A DNA stretch of 32,633 nt, from NCBI GenBank assembly GCA_945900785.1, contig CAMDJM010000054.1, positions 1-32,633 on the forward strand. The letters run 5' to 3'. The notes beneath the pieces were generated by a model. That model was not told the origin of the DNA, made no database searches, and saw only the letters and a program-made list of their open reading frames with translations. Of this stretch, positions 15,588-23,444 are shown one piece after another (position 1 is the first letter of the stretch; every line of letters begins with the position of its first letter). Source of the stretch: Akkermansia muciniphila (GTDB lineage: Bacteria; Verrucomicrobiota; Verrucomicrobiia; Verrucomicrobiales; V1-33). Both the position numbers and the translations under genes were made by a program.

Positions 15588-17168
15588 ATGAAAAACCGAA
15601 TTTTCCTTCCCATGGCTCTCGCCGCGCTGACTGCCGGCACTGGTCTGTTCACCTTCACGCGCCAGTTGGAAGCGCAGCAAAACCAAGGCGGGACTCCCGG
15701 CCAGACGAAGCAATTCCGCTTTGAATTCAAGAATGACGGCACCGGCCCGCGCTTCTGGCAGAATGGCCAGGAAGTCACCCCGGAAGAGGTGCAGCAGCGC
15801 CGCAGCCCATTGGGTCAAAACGGGGCAGACCGCTCCCTCGGTGAACTGCTCCGCCGTCTGATGGAAGGGCATGGAGGCGCAGGCAACCTGGAGGAATTGT
15901 TCCGTCAGGCAGAAGAGGGCGGCATGGATGATGAGAACGCCCCGATGAATCCCCAGCAGGAAGGTGGCAGCCCATTTAATCCTCAACGGATGATGGAGGA
16001 AATGCTGCGTCGGATGGGCGGGAAGGGCGGTGAAGAGGGTGGCCTTGGTTTCGGTCCCGGAGCCAAGGAGGAAATTACCCGCTCCAGCAAGCATCACCTG
16101 AGTGCACTGGCAGAATGGCGTTCCCTCGTGGCCCAGGCCCGGCAATCCACGGTGCGCGTGCTGAAAAAGAACCGGCAGGTCGCCCTGGCCACCGTGGTCA
16201 GTGCGGATGGCTACGCCCTCACCAAAGCCAGCGAGGTGGAAAAAGGCGATTTTGAAGCCGAGTTCGGGAATGGCCGCATCGTTCCCTGCAAGGTCGTCGA
16301 TGTCATGAAGGCCTACGATCTGGCCCTGATCAAATTGGAGGCGACGGGTTTGGTCGCGGCAAAATTTGCCGATACGGAGACTCCCGTAGGCACCCTGATC
16401 GCTGCTGTCAGCACCGGTGAGGACCCGACCGGGGTGGGTGTCATCAGTGTGGCGGCTCGCAGCCTCGACGAGCGCTCGAAGGGGGCCTTGGGCATCAAAA
16501 TGGGGGGCACCGGAGAAGCGCCGCCTCCCCTGAAAGGGGTTCTGATTCAGAGTGTCATCCCCGGTGGTGCGGCAGAACGCGCTGGTTTACTCGCGGGCGA
16601 TGTGATCCTCTCCATAAATAGCGAGGTGATTTCCAGCCCCCGGCAGCTGCAAAAGCTGGTCCTCGGGCTGAAACCGGAGGATGTCGTGAAGGTAGCCATC
16701 GAACGCGGGGGCAAGGCGAGGGAACTCGAGCTTTCGCTCGGCAACCGGGCACAGATGCAGGAGAGCGCCGGGGCTGGCGGAGACCTGCGGCAACTTGACC
16801 AGACGGCGCTAATGGGTTCCAGCCTGAGCAAAAACGCCAGCGGTTACCCCAATGCGCTGCAGAGCGATCTCGCCCTCCAAGCCGAGGACGCGGGCGGCCC
16901 GGTGATCGATGTCAATGGTGCCATCGTGGGATTGAACATAGCCCGTTCGGAGCGCGTGAGCACCTACCTGATCCCAGGAAAAATCGTCAACGCCCTGCTC
17001 GTCGACGTGCAAACCGGGAAGTTCGCCTTGAGCAAGGATGCGGATACCCTGCAGGTCGAGTTGCGCGAGATCAATTCCACCATCCAGAAAGCCCAGGAGG
17101 CCATGAAGAAAGCAGAGGAAGAGCGGGAGGCTGCTTTGAAAGCTTTGGATAAAATCCAGAAGAAATAA
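15588..17168 (+). CDS. inactive HtrA-like protein with internal PDZ (pseudoprotease)
   Basis: This 526-residue exported protein has a signal peptide (about 1-29, ending EAQ). Residues 40-165 are a Gln/Gly/Met-rich low-complexity region. A trypsin-like fold begins near 183, but the catalytic residues are lost: the His position reads ALTKASEV (Ser/Ala for His, about 214-216), Asp is kept in AYDLALIKLE (D244), and the Ser motif reads AEDAGGPVID (A435 for Ser). A PDZ domain (about 315-385, GVLIQSVIPGGAAERAGL) sits between the Asp half and the Ser half, whereas HtrA proteins have PDZ after the Ser. A Lys/Glu coiled coil closes the protein (about 490-526). It follows the active protease by 29 bases, so a regulatory or adaptor role is plausible. 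A strong terminator follows. Confidence 0.85.
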   Translation: MKNRIFLPMALAALTAGTGLFTFTRQLEAQQNQGGTPGQTKQFRFEFKNDGTGPRFWQNGQEVTPEEVQQRRSPLGQNGADRSLGELLRRLMEGHGGAGNLEELFRQAEEGGMDDENAPMNPQQEGGSPFNPQRMMEEMLRRMGGKGGEEGGLGFGPGAKEEITRSSKHHLSALAEWRSLVAQARQSTVRVLKKNRQVALATVVSADGYALTKASEVEKGDFEAEFGNGRIVPCKVVDVMKAYDLALIKLEATGLVAAKFADTETPVGTLIAAVSTGEDPTGVGVISVAARSLDERSKGALGIKMGGTGEAPPPLKGVLIQSVIPGGAAERAGLLAGDVILSINSEVISSPRQLQKLVLGLKPEDVVKVAIERGGKARELELSLGNRAQMQESAGAGGDLRQLDQTALMGSSLSKNASGYPNALQSDLALQAEDAGGPVIDVNGAIVGLNIARSERVSTYLIPGKIVNALLVDVQTGKFALSKDADTLQVELREINSTIQKAQEAMKKAEEEREAALKALDKIQKK

Positions 17169-17196
17169 GCGTCCCCGGGCCAATCCAGATATTCCG

Positions 17197-17235
17197 CGCG
17201 CGGCCTGCCGTCTTGCATGGCGGGCCGCGCGTTTT
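17197..17235 (+). terminator. intrinsic terminator after the HtrA pair
   Basis: A 13-bp stem (17197-17209 with 17219-17231, one G-T pair) with a 9-base loop is followed by TTTT. It lies 28 bases past the pseudoprotease stop and ends 11 bases before the hemL start, separating the two units. Confidence 0.85.
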
Positions 17236-17240
17236 ATGTT
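17213..17240 (+). promoter_or_regulatory. candidate hemL promoter, possibly leaderless
   Basis: TTGCAT at 17213-17218 and TATGTT at 17235-17240 are 16 bases apart. The predicted start of transcription falls at the hemL ATG (17246), which would give a leaderless mRNA. It overlaps the terminator stem. Evidence is pattern only. Confidence 0.3.
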
Positions 17241-17245
17241 CCCGT

Positions 17246-18553
17246 ATGCATCTTTCCTCCAAACTATTCGCCCTCGCCAAACAATACATCCCCGGTGGGG
17301 TGAATAGTCCGGTCCGCGCCTTCCGGAATGTCGATGGGGAACCCTTTTTTGTGAAGCGGGCCAAAGGTTCCCGCATTCTTGATGTGGATGGCCGTTGGCT
17401 GATCGATTACGTTGGCACCTGGGGGCCTGCCATTCTCGGTCACGCTCCGGATGTCCTCGTTCACACCGTGCAGGAGGTCGCGAAGGACGGTCTCAGTTTC
17501 GGCATTCCCAATCCATGGGAAGTGGAGATGGCGCGGACCATCGTTGATTGGGTGCCAAGCGTGGAAAAAGTCCGCATGTGCAATAGTGGCACGGAAGCCA
17601 CCATGAGCTGCCTGCGGCTCGCCCGTGGGTTCACCGGGCGGGACCGTATCATCAAATTCGCCGGCTGCTATCACGGTCATGGGGACAGCCTGCTGGTCTC
17701 CGCCGGCAGCGGAGCCCTCACCCACGGCCGGCCGGACAGCGCCGGAGTGCCGGCTGCGCTCGCCGCCCTGACCACGGTTTTGCCCTACAATGACTTCGAA
17801 GCCGTGGAGGCGGCTTTCAGGGAGATCGGCCACGAAGTCGCGGCGGTCATTGTCGAAGCGGTGCCTGCCAATGCCGGTCTTTTTCTCCCCAAGCCTGGCT
17901 ACATCGACCTCCTGCGCCGTCTCACGCAGGAATATGGAGCCCTGCTGATCTTTGATGAAGTCATGACCGGCTTCCGTCTCGCCAAAGGCGGGTATCAGGA
18001 AATCATCGGTCTCCTGCCTGATCTCACCGCCATGGGGAAGGTGATCGGCGGCGGGCTGCCCGTCGGGGCCTTCGGCGGGCGGGCTGACATCATGGACCTG
18101 CTCGCGCCCGATGGCCCGGTCTACCAGGCCGGAACCTTGTCCGGGAATCCCCTCGCCATGGCGGTTGGCCTCGCCCAGCTGCGGGAATTGGAAAAGCAGC
18201 ACGCCTGGCAGCGGCTCGAACAAATCGGATCCTCCTTTGAGGATGGCGTGCGGGACATACTTAAGGAAATCGGTATCCCCCTGACGTTCAACCGCATCGG
18301 CAGCATGTTCTGCCTCTTTTTCACTGGGCAGCCAGTGCATCATCTCGACGATGCCAGGACCAGCGACACCGCCGCCTTCCGCCGCTTCTTCCATAAATCA
18401 CTCGAAATGGGGGCCTATTTCGCTCCCAGCCCCTTCGAAGCCGGCTTCCTCTCCATGGCTCACAGCCCGTCCGATCTGGAGGAAACCCTGGAAATCATGC
18501 GTCCTGCTTTAAAATATGCCTTGGAAGGCTGGAAATCGCCCGCTGCTTCCTGA
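17246..18553 (+). CDS. hemL: glutamate-1-semialdehyde 2,1-aminomutase
   Basis: This 435-residue PLP enzyme converts glutamate-1-semialdehyde to 5-aminolevulinate, the last step of the C5 route to tetrapyrroles. The start VNSPVRAFRNVDGEPFFV is characteristic of GSAM. CNSGTEATM (112-120) and YHGHGDSLL (142-150) bind cofactor phosphate and substrate. D237 lies in FDEVMTGFR, and K265 in TAMGKVIGGGLPVGAFGG forms the PLP Schiff base. Length is normal. I chose ATG at 17246 (MHLSSKLFALA) because it matches family starts and follows the upstream terminator; the in-frame TTG at 17213 lies inside that terminator. No Shine-Dalgarno site is present. The neighbours are unrelated in function, so it is probably a single-gene unit. 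Confidence 0.96.
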   Translation: MHLSSKLFALAKQYIPGGVNSPVRAFRNVDGEPFFVKRAKGSRILDVDGRWLIDYVGTWGPAILGHAPDVLVHTVQEVAKDGLSFGIPNPWEVEMARTIVDWVPSVEKVRMCNSGTEATMSCLRLARGFTGRDRIIKFAGCYHGHGDSLLVSAGSGALTHGRPDSAGVPAALAALTTVLPYNDFEAVEAAFREIGHEVAAVIVEAVPANAGLFLPKPGYIDLLRRLTQEYGALLIFDEVMTGFRLAKGGYQEIIGLLPDLTAMGKVIGGGLPVGAFGGRADIMDLLAPDGPVYQAGTLSGNPLAMAVGLAQLRELEKQHAWQRLEQIGSSFEDGVRDILKEIGIPLTFNRIGSMFCLFFTGQPVHHLDDARTSDTAAFRRFFHKSLEMGAYFAPSPFEAGFLSMAHSPSDLEETLEIMRPALKYALEGWKSPAAS

Positions 18554-18675
18554 AGATACGTTATGGAAGTTGAATTTCTTTATTTTTGTGTAGACGGGAG
18601 TGTATTTTGAGGGTAACCGTTCCTCAGAGTTCCTTCCTTCCGCTTTCTCCCCCCATTTAAACCATCAATCATCCT

Positions 18676-19395
18676 ATGAAGTTCCCAACCTTGACTTTCG
18701 GATTCGTCGGCATCGCTGCGCTGGCTTCCTTTTCTTCCGCCGTTGCTGCTGATACTGCGGAGCTTTGCACGCCGGTGCAAGCCGCCGTCAGCAAAGCGAT
18801 CACTGCCGCTCCTGAGTCTGTGCTCAAGGTAGTTGCTGAGCAAGTGGCTGCTTCCCCCAAGTGCGCCTGCGAAATCGTGAAGGCCGCTATCACCGCTTCC
18901 AGCGCTGACAATGCCACGGTGGTCGCCATCGTCGAAGCCGCTGCCGCTGCTGCTCCTGCCGAACTCGCCAACGTGCTTGCCTGTGCTGCCGCCACCGCGC
19001 CTCAAGCCGCCGGGGCACTTGCCGACAAATTCGGTGCTGAAACAGAAGGTTCAGGAAAAGGCGTGGTGGGTAAAGAGCCCGTTGGTAAAGAGCCCGTTGG
19101 TAAAGAGCCTCTGGGCAAAGAGCCAGCCCAAGTCACTGTCGAAGAAGAATTCTCTGAAGACTTCGGGTTCGTCCGTCCTGGAATCGGTGGGATCTACCTC
19201 ACCGTTCCAAATGGTTCCGGTGCCGGCAACGATGGTGTGCTGACTCAGGAGGAAATCAAGCGCCTCCTCGCTACCGGTGATTACAGACTGGTTGACGGCG
19301 TGCTCGTGCGCATTATCGAAACCACTGTCACCAAACCCCCTCGTCCGGTGCTTCCTCCCACGGAAGAAGAAACACCAGACGCCCCCAAGGGCTAA
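18676..19395 (+). CDS. exported Ala-rich protein with VGKEP repeats
   Basis: This 239-residue protein has a clear signal peptide (1-25, cleavage after SAVAA). The mature N-terminal half (about 26-115) is an Ala/Val-rich helical domain with four cysteines (near 31, 63, 65 and 102) that could form two disulfides. Four tandem pentapeptides, VGKEP, VGKEP, VGKEP and LGKEP (about 131-150), follow. The C-terminal part has an acidic stretch, a short fold containing GGIYLTVPNGSGAGNDGVL and TQEEIKRLLATGDYRLVDG, and a Pro/Glu tail. I do not recognise a named family. It is flanked by hemL and the M20 peptidase and is closed by its own terminator, so it is probably monocistronic. The 122 bases before it show no Shine-Dalgarno site. 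Confidence 0.75.
   Translation: MKFPTLTFGFVGIAALASFSSAVAADTAELCTPVQAAVSKAITAAPESVLKVVAEQVAASPKCACEIVKAAITASSADNATVVAIVEAAAAAAPAELANVLACAAATAPQAAGALADKFGAETEGSGKGVVGKEPVGKEPVGKEPLGKEPAQVTVEEEFSEDFGFVRPGIGGIYLTVPNGSGAGNDGVLTQEEIKRLLATGDYRLVDGVLVRIIETTVTKPPRPVLPPTEEETPDAPKG
19066..19125 (+). repeat. four 15-bp tandem repeats coding VGKEP
   Basis: Four in-frame 15-base units at 19066, 19081, 19096 and 19111 encode VGKEP three times and LGKEP once. Units two and three differ at one base, so copy number could change by slippage without breaking the frame. Confidence 0.85.
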
Positions 19396-19430
19396 TCCTG
19401 TTTTGAAATTCTAACTATTCTCTTTCAAAT

Positions 19431-19462
19431 CCCGGCTTCCTCCAAGGAGCCGGGATTTTTTT
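19431..19462 (+). terminator. intrinsic terminator after the VGKEP gene
   Basis: CCCGGCT at 19431-19437 pairs with AGCCGGG at 19448-19454 around a short loop, and seven or more T residues follow at once. It lies 35 bases past the stop codon. Confidence 0.85.
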
Positions 19463-19487
19463 GTCCTTCAAACATCTGGGGAATTAG

Positions 19488-19501
19488 AATCAACTCTCAA
19501 C
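19488..19501. repeat. short inverse GTT-heptamer pair
   Basis: AATCAAC and TCTCAAC are the inverse of GTTGATT and GTTGAGA, the same subtype as at 7742-7755. They lie between the terminator and the M20 promoter candidate. The 252-base gap holds no gene. Confidence 0.5.
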
Positions 19502-19612
19502 TTCCGTCTTGGTAGCGTTATTGCTGCGGTGACTTCCCGGCATACCAGGGAATGCAGAGGGAAACCAAGCGCAGCTGCCGAAGGATTCGCGCAGGATTGC
19601 AATAGACGCCGG

Positions 19613-19640
19613 TTGCTGAAAGCCATTGGACCGCCATAAG
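19613..19640 (+). promoter_or_regulatory. candidate promoter for the M20 peptidase, possibly leaderless
   Basis: TTGCTG at 19613-19618 and CATAAG at 19635-19640 are 16 bases apart. Only seven bases separate the second box from the ATG at 19648, so transcription would begin at or next to the start codon. Confidence 0.3.
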
Positions 19641-19647
19641 TTGGGCA

Positions 19648-20982
19648 ATGGCCTCTGCCCACCTTGAAGATCTCCTGACGGCACTGCGATTCCGCAGTAT
19701 TTCCACTGACTCGCGTTACACTGCGGACGTGCTGGCCAATGCCGAATGGCTCGCCGCCCGTTTGAAGGCCGATGGCTTGCAGGTCCAGATGCATCCTACG
19801 GCCCGCCACCCGATCGTCACCGCCCGTAACATCCACCGCGCGGGCCGGCCGACGGTGATGATCTATGGACACTACGATGTTCAGCCTGTGGACCCCGTCG
19901 AGCAGTGGCAAAGTGACCCGTTCCAACCCCGCATCGAAAACGGCCGCATCTACGCCCGTGGTTCCACGGATAACAAAGGGCAGCACATGGCGCACCTCTG
20001 CGGCCTGAGCGACACCCTGCGCGCCCATGGGGATTTGCCGGTGAATCTCATCTTTCTGCTGGAAGGGGAGGAAGAAATCGGCAGTCCAAATCTGGAGCCT
20101 TTTCTGCAGGAACAGCGGGCCAATCTGGCCTGTGACATCATCGCTATTTCAGACACGGGGATGGTCGCCGCCGGGGTGCCTACTTTTACCTATGGACTCC
20201 GGGGCATCGCCTGTGTGGAAGTCACCGTCCACGGTCCCACCATTGACCTGCATTCCGGTATTTTCGGCGGGAGCGTCGCCAATCCCAACACCATCCTCTC
20301 CCGGCTCGTAGCCACCGTCCACGATGCTGAGGGCAGGATCGCGATTGAGGGGCTCTACGACGCGGTGCGCCCGGTGCAGGCATGGGAACGGGAGGCCTGG
20401 TCCAAGTTGCCCGGTGGTGCTGCCGAGACCTTGGCTCTCACCGGGGTGCCTGCTCTTTTTGGCGAACCTGGCTACACCGACCACGAGCGCCGCTGGGCCC
20501 GCCCCACGGCGGAGGTGAACGGCATTGGCGGTGGCTATCAGGGTGAAGGCTCCAAGACGGTCATCCCCCGTAGCGCCTTTGCCAAATTCTCCTTCCGGCT
20601 CGTGCCGGACCAGGATCCGGCGGATATTTTGAAGAAAGTGGAAGCCCATTTTGCCCGCTATTGTCCGCCAACGGTCCGTCTGGAAATCAAAATCGGCCAT
20701 AGCGGAGCGCCATACGCCATGGATCCGAATTCCAAATTCGGCGTGGCGGCCCGGCGTGCGCTTGAAACGACTTTCAGCAAGCCGACCGCCCTGATCCGCG
20801 AAGGGGGCAGCATCCCTATCGTGCAATCCTTCCGTGAAGTCCTTGGGGCAGAAACCCTTCTGCTAGGTCTGGCCCTGCCGGATTGTCAGGCCCATGCTCC
20901 GAATGAAAACTTCCCCCTGGAGAATTTCGAGGCCGGCATCCGCCTGAACCAGCATTTGCTGGAAGCCCTCGCCAGCGCGTGA
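19648..20982 (+). CDS. M20 family dipeptidase (metallopeptidase)
   Basis: This 444-residue cytosolic enzyme is a two-zinc M20 peptidase of the carnosinase-like dipeptidase group. Metal and catalytic residues are all present: H75 in YGHYDVQP, bridging D108 in GSTDNKGQ, catalytic E141 and ligand E142 in EGEEEIGS, D169 in ISDTG, and H416 in QAHAPNENF. The lid/dimerisation domain lies at about 180-350 with HGPTIDLHSG at its start, and IREGGSIPIV (383-392) is the conserved substrate loop. There is no signal peptide, so it probably cleaves imported dipeptides. Its start is near a candidate leaderless promoter. It converges on the histidine kinase gene with a gap of 23 bases and no clear terminator between them. 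Confidence 0.92.
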   Translation: MASAHLEDLLTALRFRSISTDSRYTADVLANAEWLAARLKADGLQVQMHPTARHPIVTARNIHRAGRPTVMIYGHYDVQPVDPVEQWQSDPFQPRIENGRIYARGSTDNKGQHMAHLCGLSDTLRAHGDLPVNLIFLLEGEEEIGSPNLEPFLQEQRANLACDIIAISDTGMVAAGVPTFTYGLRGIACVEVTVHGPTIDLHSGIFGGSVANPNTILSRLVATVHDAEGRIAIEGLYDAVRPVQAWEREAWSKLPGGAAETLALTGVPALFGEPGYTDHERRWARPTAEVNGIGGGYQGEGSKTVIPRSAFAKFSFRLVPDQDPADILKKVEAHFARYCPPTVRLEIKIGHSGAPYAMDPNSKFGVAARRALETTFSKPTALIREGGSIPIVQSFREVLGAETLLLGLALPDCQAHAPNENFPLENFEAGIRLNQHLLEALASA

Positions 20983-21005
20983 TTTGCCAGGCTGCCGCAC
21001 TCTCA

Positions 21006-23264
21006 TCAAACCGGCAGGCTGAGCACAAAGCAGGCTCCGCCGGTCCAGCTTGGATCAATTTCCAGGGTGCCGCCGAGATCGTGGGCGAGGCGCCGGCAAA
21101 GCGCGAGCCCAAGGCCGACGCCAGGGGCGGTGTGCGCGGCTTCGCGGGCGCTTTTGTGGAAGGGACGGAAGAGGCGGCGGGCCTCGGAGTGAGGGATGCC
21201 CGGGCCATGGTCGCGGACGGCGAGTTGCAGGGTGTGGCGCCGGGCGGCCGTCAGGATGAGTTCGATGCTCGCGGGAGCGCTGCCGTGGCGGGCGTATTTG
21301 CAGGCGTTGTCCGTGAGGTTGAACAGAATCTGCTCCACGGCCGAGGGATCGGTGATCAGGGAGAAATCGTCAGGGACGCCTTCGTGTTGGAGCGAGAACT
21401 CCGCACCGGCCTGGGCGGTGCGCTGGGCGAGGCGGGGCTGGACGCGCTGGAGGAGATCGTGCAGGGAAATGGTGAGGCGTCCATCAGAGGAACTGCTGCG
21501 TTCCAGGCGGGAGTAGGCCAGGACGTTTTCCACGAGGTGGCCGAGGCGGTCGGCTTCGGTAGTGAGGGTTTCCAGATAGGATTGGCGCCTGGCTGGGTCG
21601 GAGACGAGTCCATCGGCCAGCATTTCAGAGTAAAGCTTGAAGGTGGCGAGAGGGGTGCGCAACTCGTGCGTGACGGCGGAGACGAAGGCGGCGCGGCGCT
21701 CGCTGAGGAGCATCATGCCGCGCAGGACGAGGGCCACAGCGATGCTGGCGAGTAGGACGCAGGCCCAAGCGGTGGCGAGGGAGAGTTTCAGCGGGCTCCA
21801 GAAAGGCGGGGCAGCGATATCGAGTCTACTAGGGAGGAAGCGGATCGGCAGGGAGGCCAGCAGATCAATGCCTCCGGTGGTGCTGGCGGGCGCTGGCTCG
21901 AGCGACGCGGCGGGGAAGAGATCGGAAATGGCAGAGAGGAGCCGGGTGCGGAGCTGCGGCCAATCGATCCACGCGCCCTGAATGATGTTGTTGCCGTCCT
22001 GACTGACCCGGCGGGTGAGGAGGAGCGCGTCTTTGATCCAGAGGGCGCGGAAGTCGGAGACGCTGGCGGTGACGGGATGGGGTTCGGGGCTGGAGGTGAC
22101 TGCGGCAGGAGCGGCGGGGGCGGCAGGAGTGGCAGGCTGATCAGATGCCCGGAGCGCATCGATAGGCTGAACTGCCGCAGGCGGTGGCGAATTTTCAGGA
22201 AAAGCGGCTGATGCTCCAGCAGACGCGGAGGGGGAAGCCGGGTCAGGCGCACCGGAAGCAGAGGGAGGAGGGGTTGAAGACGCGGCTAAAGCCAAGTCAC
22301 TTGCCGCGATGCTTTCCAAATCTGAGCGCACGGTGGCAGGGATGCCGCTGTTGGGGGAAGTGGTGTCCTCGTGCGGTTTTGCGGATTTGGTTGGATTGAC
22401 CGGTTTGGCTCTGGCCGGAGAGTCTTCGACTTTAGTGAGGGCGACGCTGGAACTGCTGTAGGCTTCCTTTGATTTTAGTTTTTCGTCCGAATAACCCCGT
22501 TGGCTCCCGGTGGTTTTGGCAAGGTCGCCAATGACCCGCTGCCGCATGTCGGCTTCTTTCCGGTTATTATTTTCCTGGGCCAGTTGGGCTTCCTCCAGCT
22601 TTAAAGCGTTGTTCAATTGTGGCGGCTGGTAATTTGCGGCGACCTTGTCGAGGGGGGAAGCCATGACTGCTTTAGGGGCGGAATCGGGTTTCCCTGATTT
22701 TTCTTCGTTCACGGTTTTTTGATCCAGCGGGCTGTCGGCCAGCGGCATAGCCCCTGGAGCGGGTAGGGGCAGGGCATTCCAGGCGCAGACCAAGCCCCCG
22801 TTGCTGGTCTGGCCAGTAAGGCGGTGATCCATTCCAAGGGCCGCCCATTGGTCCGGTTTGGCTTTTTCGGCGAGGCGGGCGCGGAGTTCCTGAAGGCGGC
22901 GGGCGGTTTCGGAGGGGACGGGAGGTTTGTCCGGACCGTTGATGACCTGGGGGGAGAGGACGCGGCCATCCGGGTCCATCTCAAAATGGAGCAGCACGGG
23001 GCTATCGGGACTGACCAAGGGGGAATCCTCCGGGGTGCTGCGGTATTGGTCCGGGGGGCGGGCGCTTTCGCCAACGACAAGGGCGGCGGCGAGGGACTCC
23101 ATGCGCCAGAGGGCGAGGCGGGCGTTTTCCTGACTGATGGCTTCGGCGGCCATGCGGTTCTGGGTGCGCTCCATGTTCATCAGGCTGTGGGTGGCCCATG
23201 CCATGGCTCCGGCGAGCGCGAGCAGGCCGCTGAGGGCGATGGTCCAGGGAAGGGCAGGGCGCAT
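21006..23264 (-). CDS. membrane sensor histidine kinase with a very large extracytoplasmic region
   Basis: This 752-residue kinase has one membrane helix at about 8-27 and a second at about 493-515. The roughly 460 residues between them are extracytoplasmic. They start with a structured part (about 30-170) and then become a long Pro/Ala/Ser-rich stretch that looks disordered (about 170-400), with a short folded part before the second helix. The cytoplasmic part is a standard HisKA plus HATPase module: H533 in SAVTHELRTPLATF, N box NLTDNACKYARHG, G1 DHGPGIP and G2 GVGLGLAL. It phosphorylates the response regulator encoded upstream. The signal is unknown. The kinase lies downstream of the regulator across a 178-base repeat element, which may lower its expression relative to the regulator. 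Confidence 0.9.
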   Translation of the reverse strand: MRPALPWTIALSGLLALAGAMAWATHSLMNMERTQNRMAAEAISQENARLALWRMESLAAALVVGESARPPDQYRSTPEDSPLVSPDSPVLLHFEMDPDGRVLSPQVINGPDKPPVPSETARRLQELRARLAEKAKPDQWAALGMDHRLTGQTSNGGLVCAWNALPLPAPGAMPLADSPLDQKTVNEEKSGKPDSAPKAVMASPLDKVAANYQPPQLNNALKLEEAQLAQENNNRKEADMRQRVIGDLAKTTGSQRGYSDEKLKSKEAYSSSSVALTKVEDSPARAKPVNPTKSAKPHEDTTSPNSGIPATVRSDLESIAASDLALAASSTPPPSASGAPDPASPSASAGASAAFPENSPPPAAVQPIDALRASDQPATPAAPAAPAAVTSSPEPHPVTASVSDFRALWIKDALLLTRRVSQDGNNIIQGAWIDWPQLRTRLLSAISDLFPAASLEPAPASTTGGIDLLASLPIRFLPSRLDIAAPPFWSPLKLSLATAWACVLLASIAVALVLRGMMLLSERRAAFVSAVTHELRTPLATFKLYSEMLADGLVSDPARRQSYLETLTTEADRLGHLVENVLAYSRLERSSSSDGRLTISLHDLLQRVQPRLAQRTAQAGAEFSLQHEGVPDDFSLITDPSAVEQILFNLTDNACKYARHGSAPASIELILTAARRHTLQLAVRDHGPGIPHSEARRLFRPFHKSAREAAHTAPGVGLGLALCRRLAHDLGGTLEIDPSWTGGACFVLSLPV

Positions 23265-23270
23265 GGGAGA

Positions 23271-23444
23271 AAAGGGAGCACGGGGCTCCGGCCCGTGTTT
23301 TTTTAAATAACTTTGCTTGGCCGGGTCTGTTTAAAACGGCAAGCTTTGGTTTGGTTTGCTTTGCTTTGGTTTGCTTTGGTTTGGTGATTGGGAGGGTGAG
23401 GATTTTTTAGGGAAACCCACGGGCCGGAGCCCCGTGCTCCCTTT
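23271..23444. repeat. REPIN-like element: inverted palindromic arms with tandem core
   Basis: The 27 bases at 23271-23297 are the exact reverse complement of 23418-23444, separated by 120 bases. Each arm is itself palindromic (CACGGG, a 7-base loop, CCCGTG), as in REP sequences arranged as a REPIN. The left arm is followed by seven T residues and could terminate plus-strand transcripts. The right arm overlaps the regulator stop codon, and the left arm ends seven bases from the kinase start. A pentamer tandem array lies between them. Confidence 0.75.
23345..23384. repeat. eight TTTGG/TTTGC pentamers
   Basis: Eight contiguous 5-base units, five TTTGG and three TTTGC, run from 23345 to 23384 inside the REPIN-like element. 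Such an array can change length by slippage and would alter the distance between the regulator and kinase genes. Confidence 0.8.

Noticed and set aside
17264..18394. Open frame of 376 codons antisense to hemL
   Set aside because: hemL is complete and conserved; the opposite frame has no homology that I can see.
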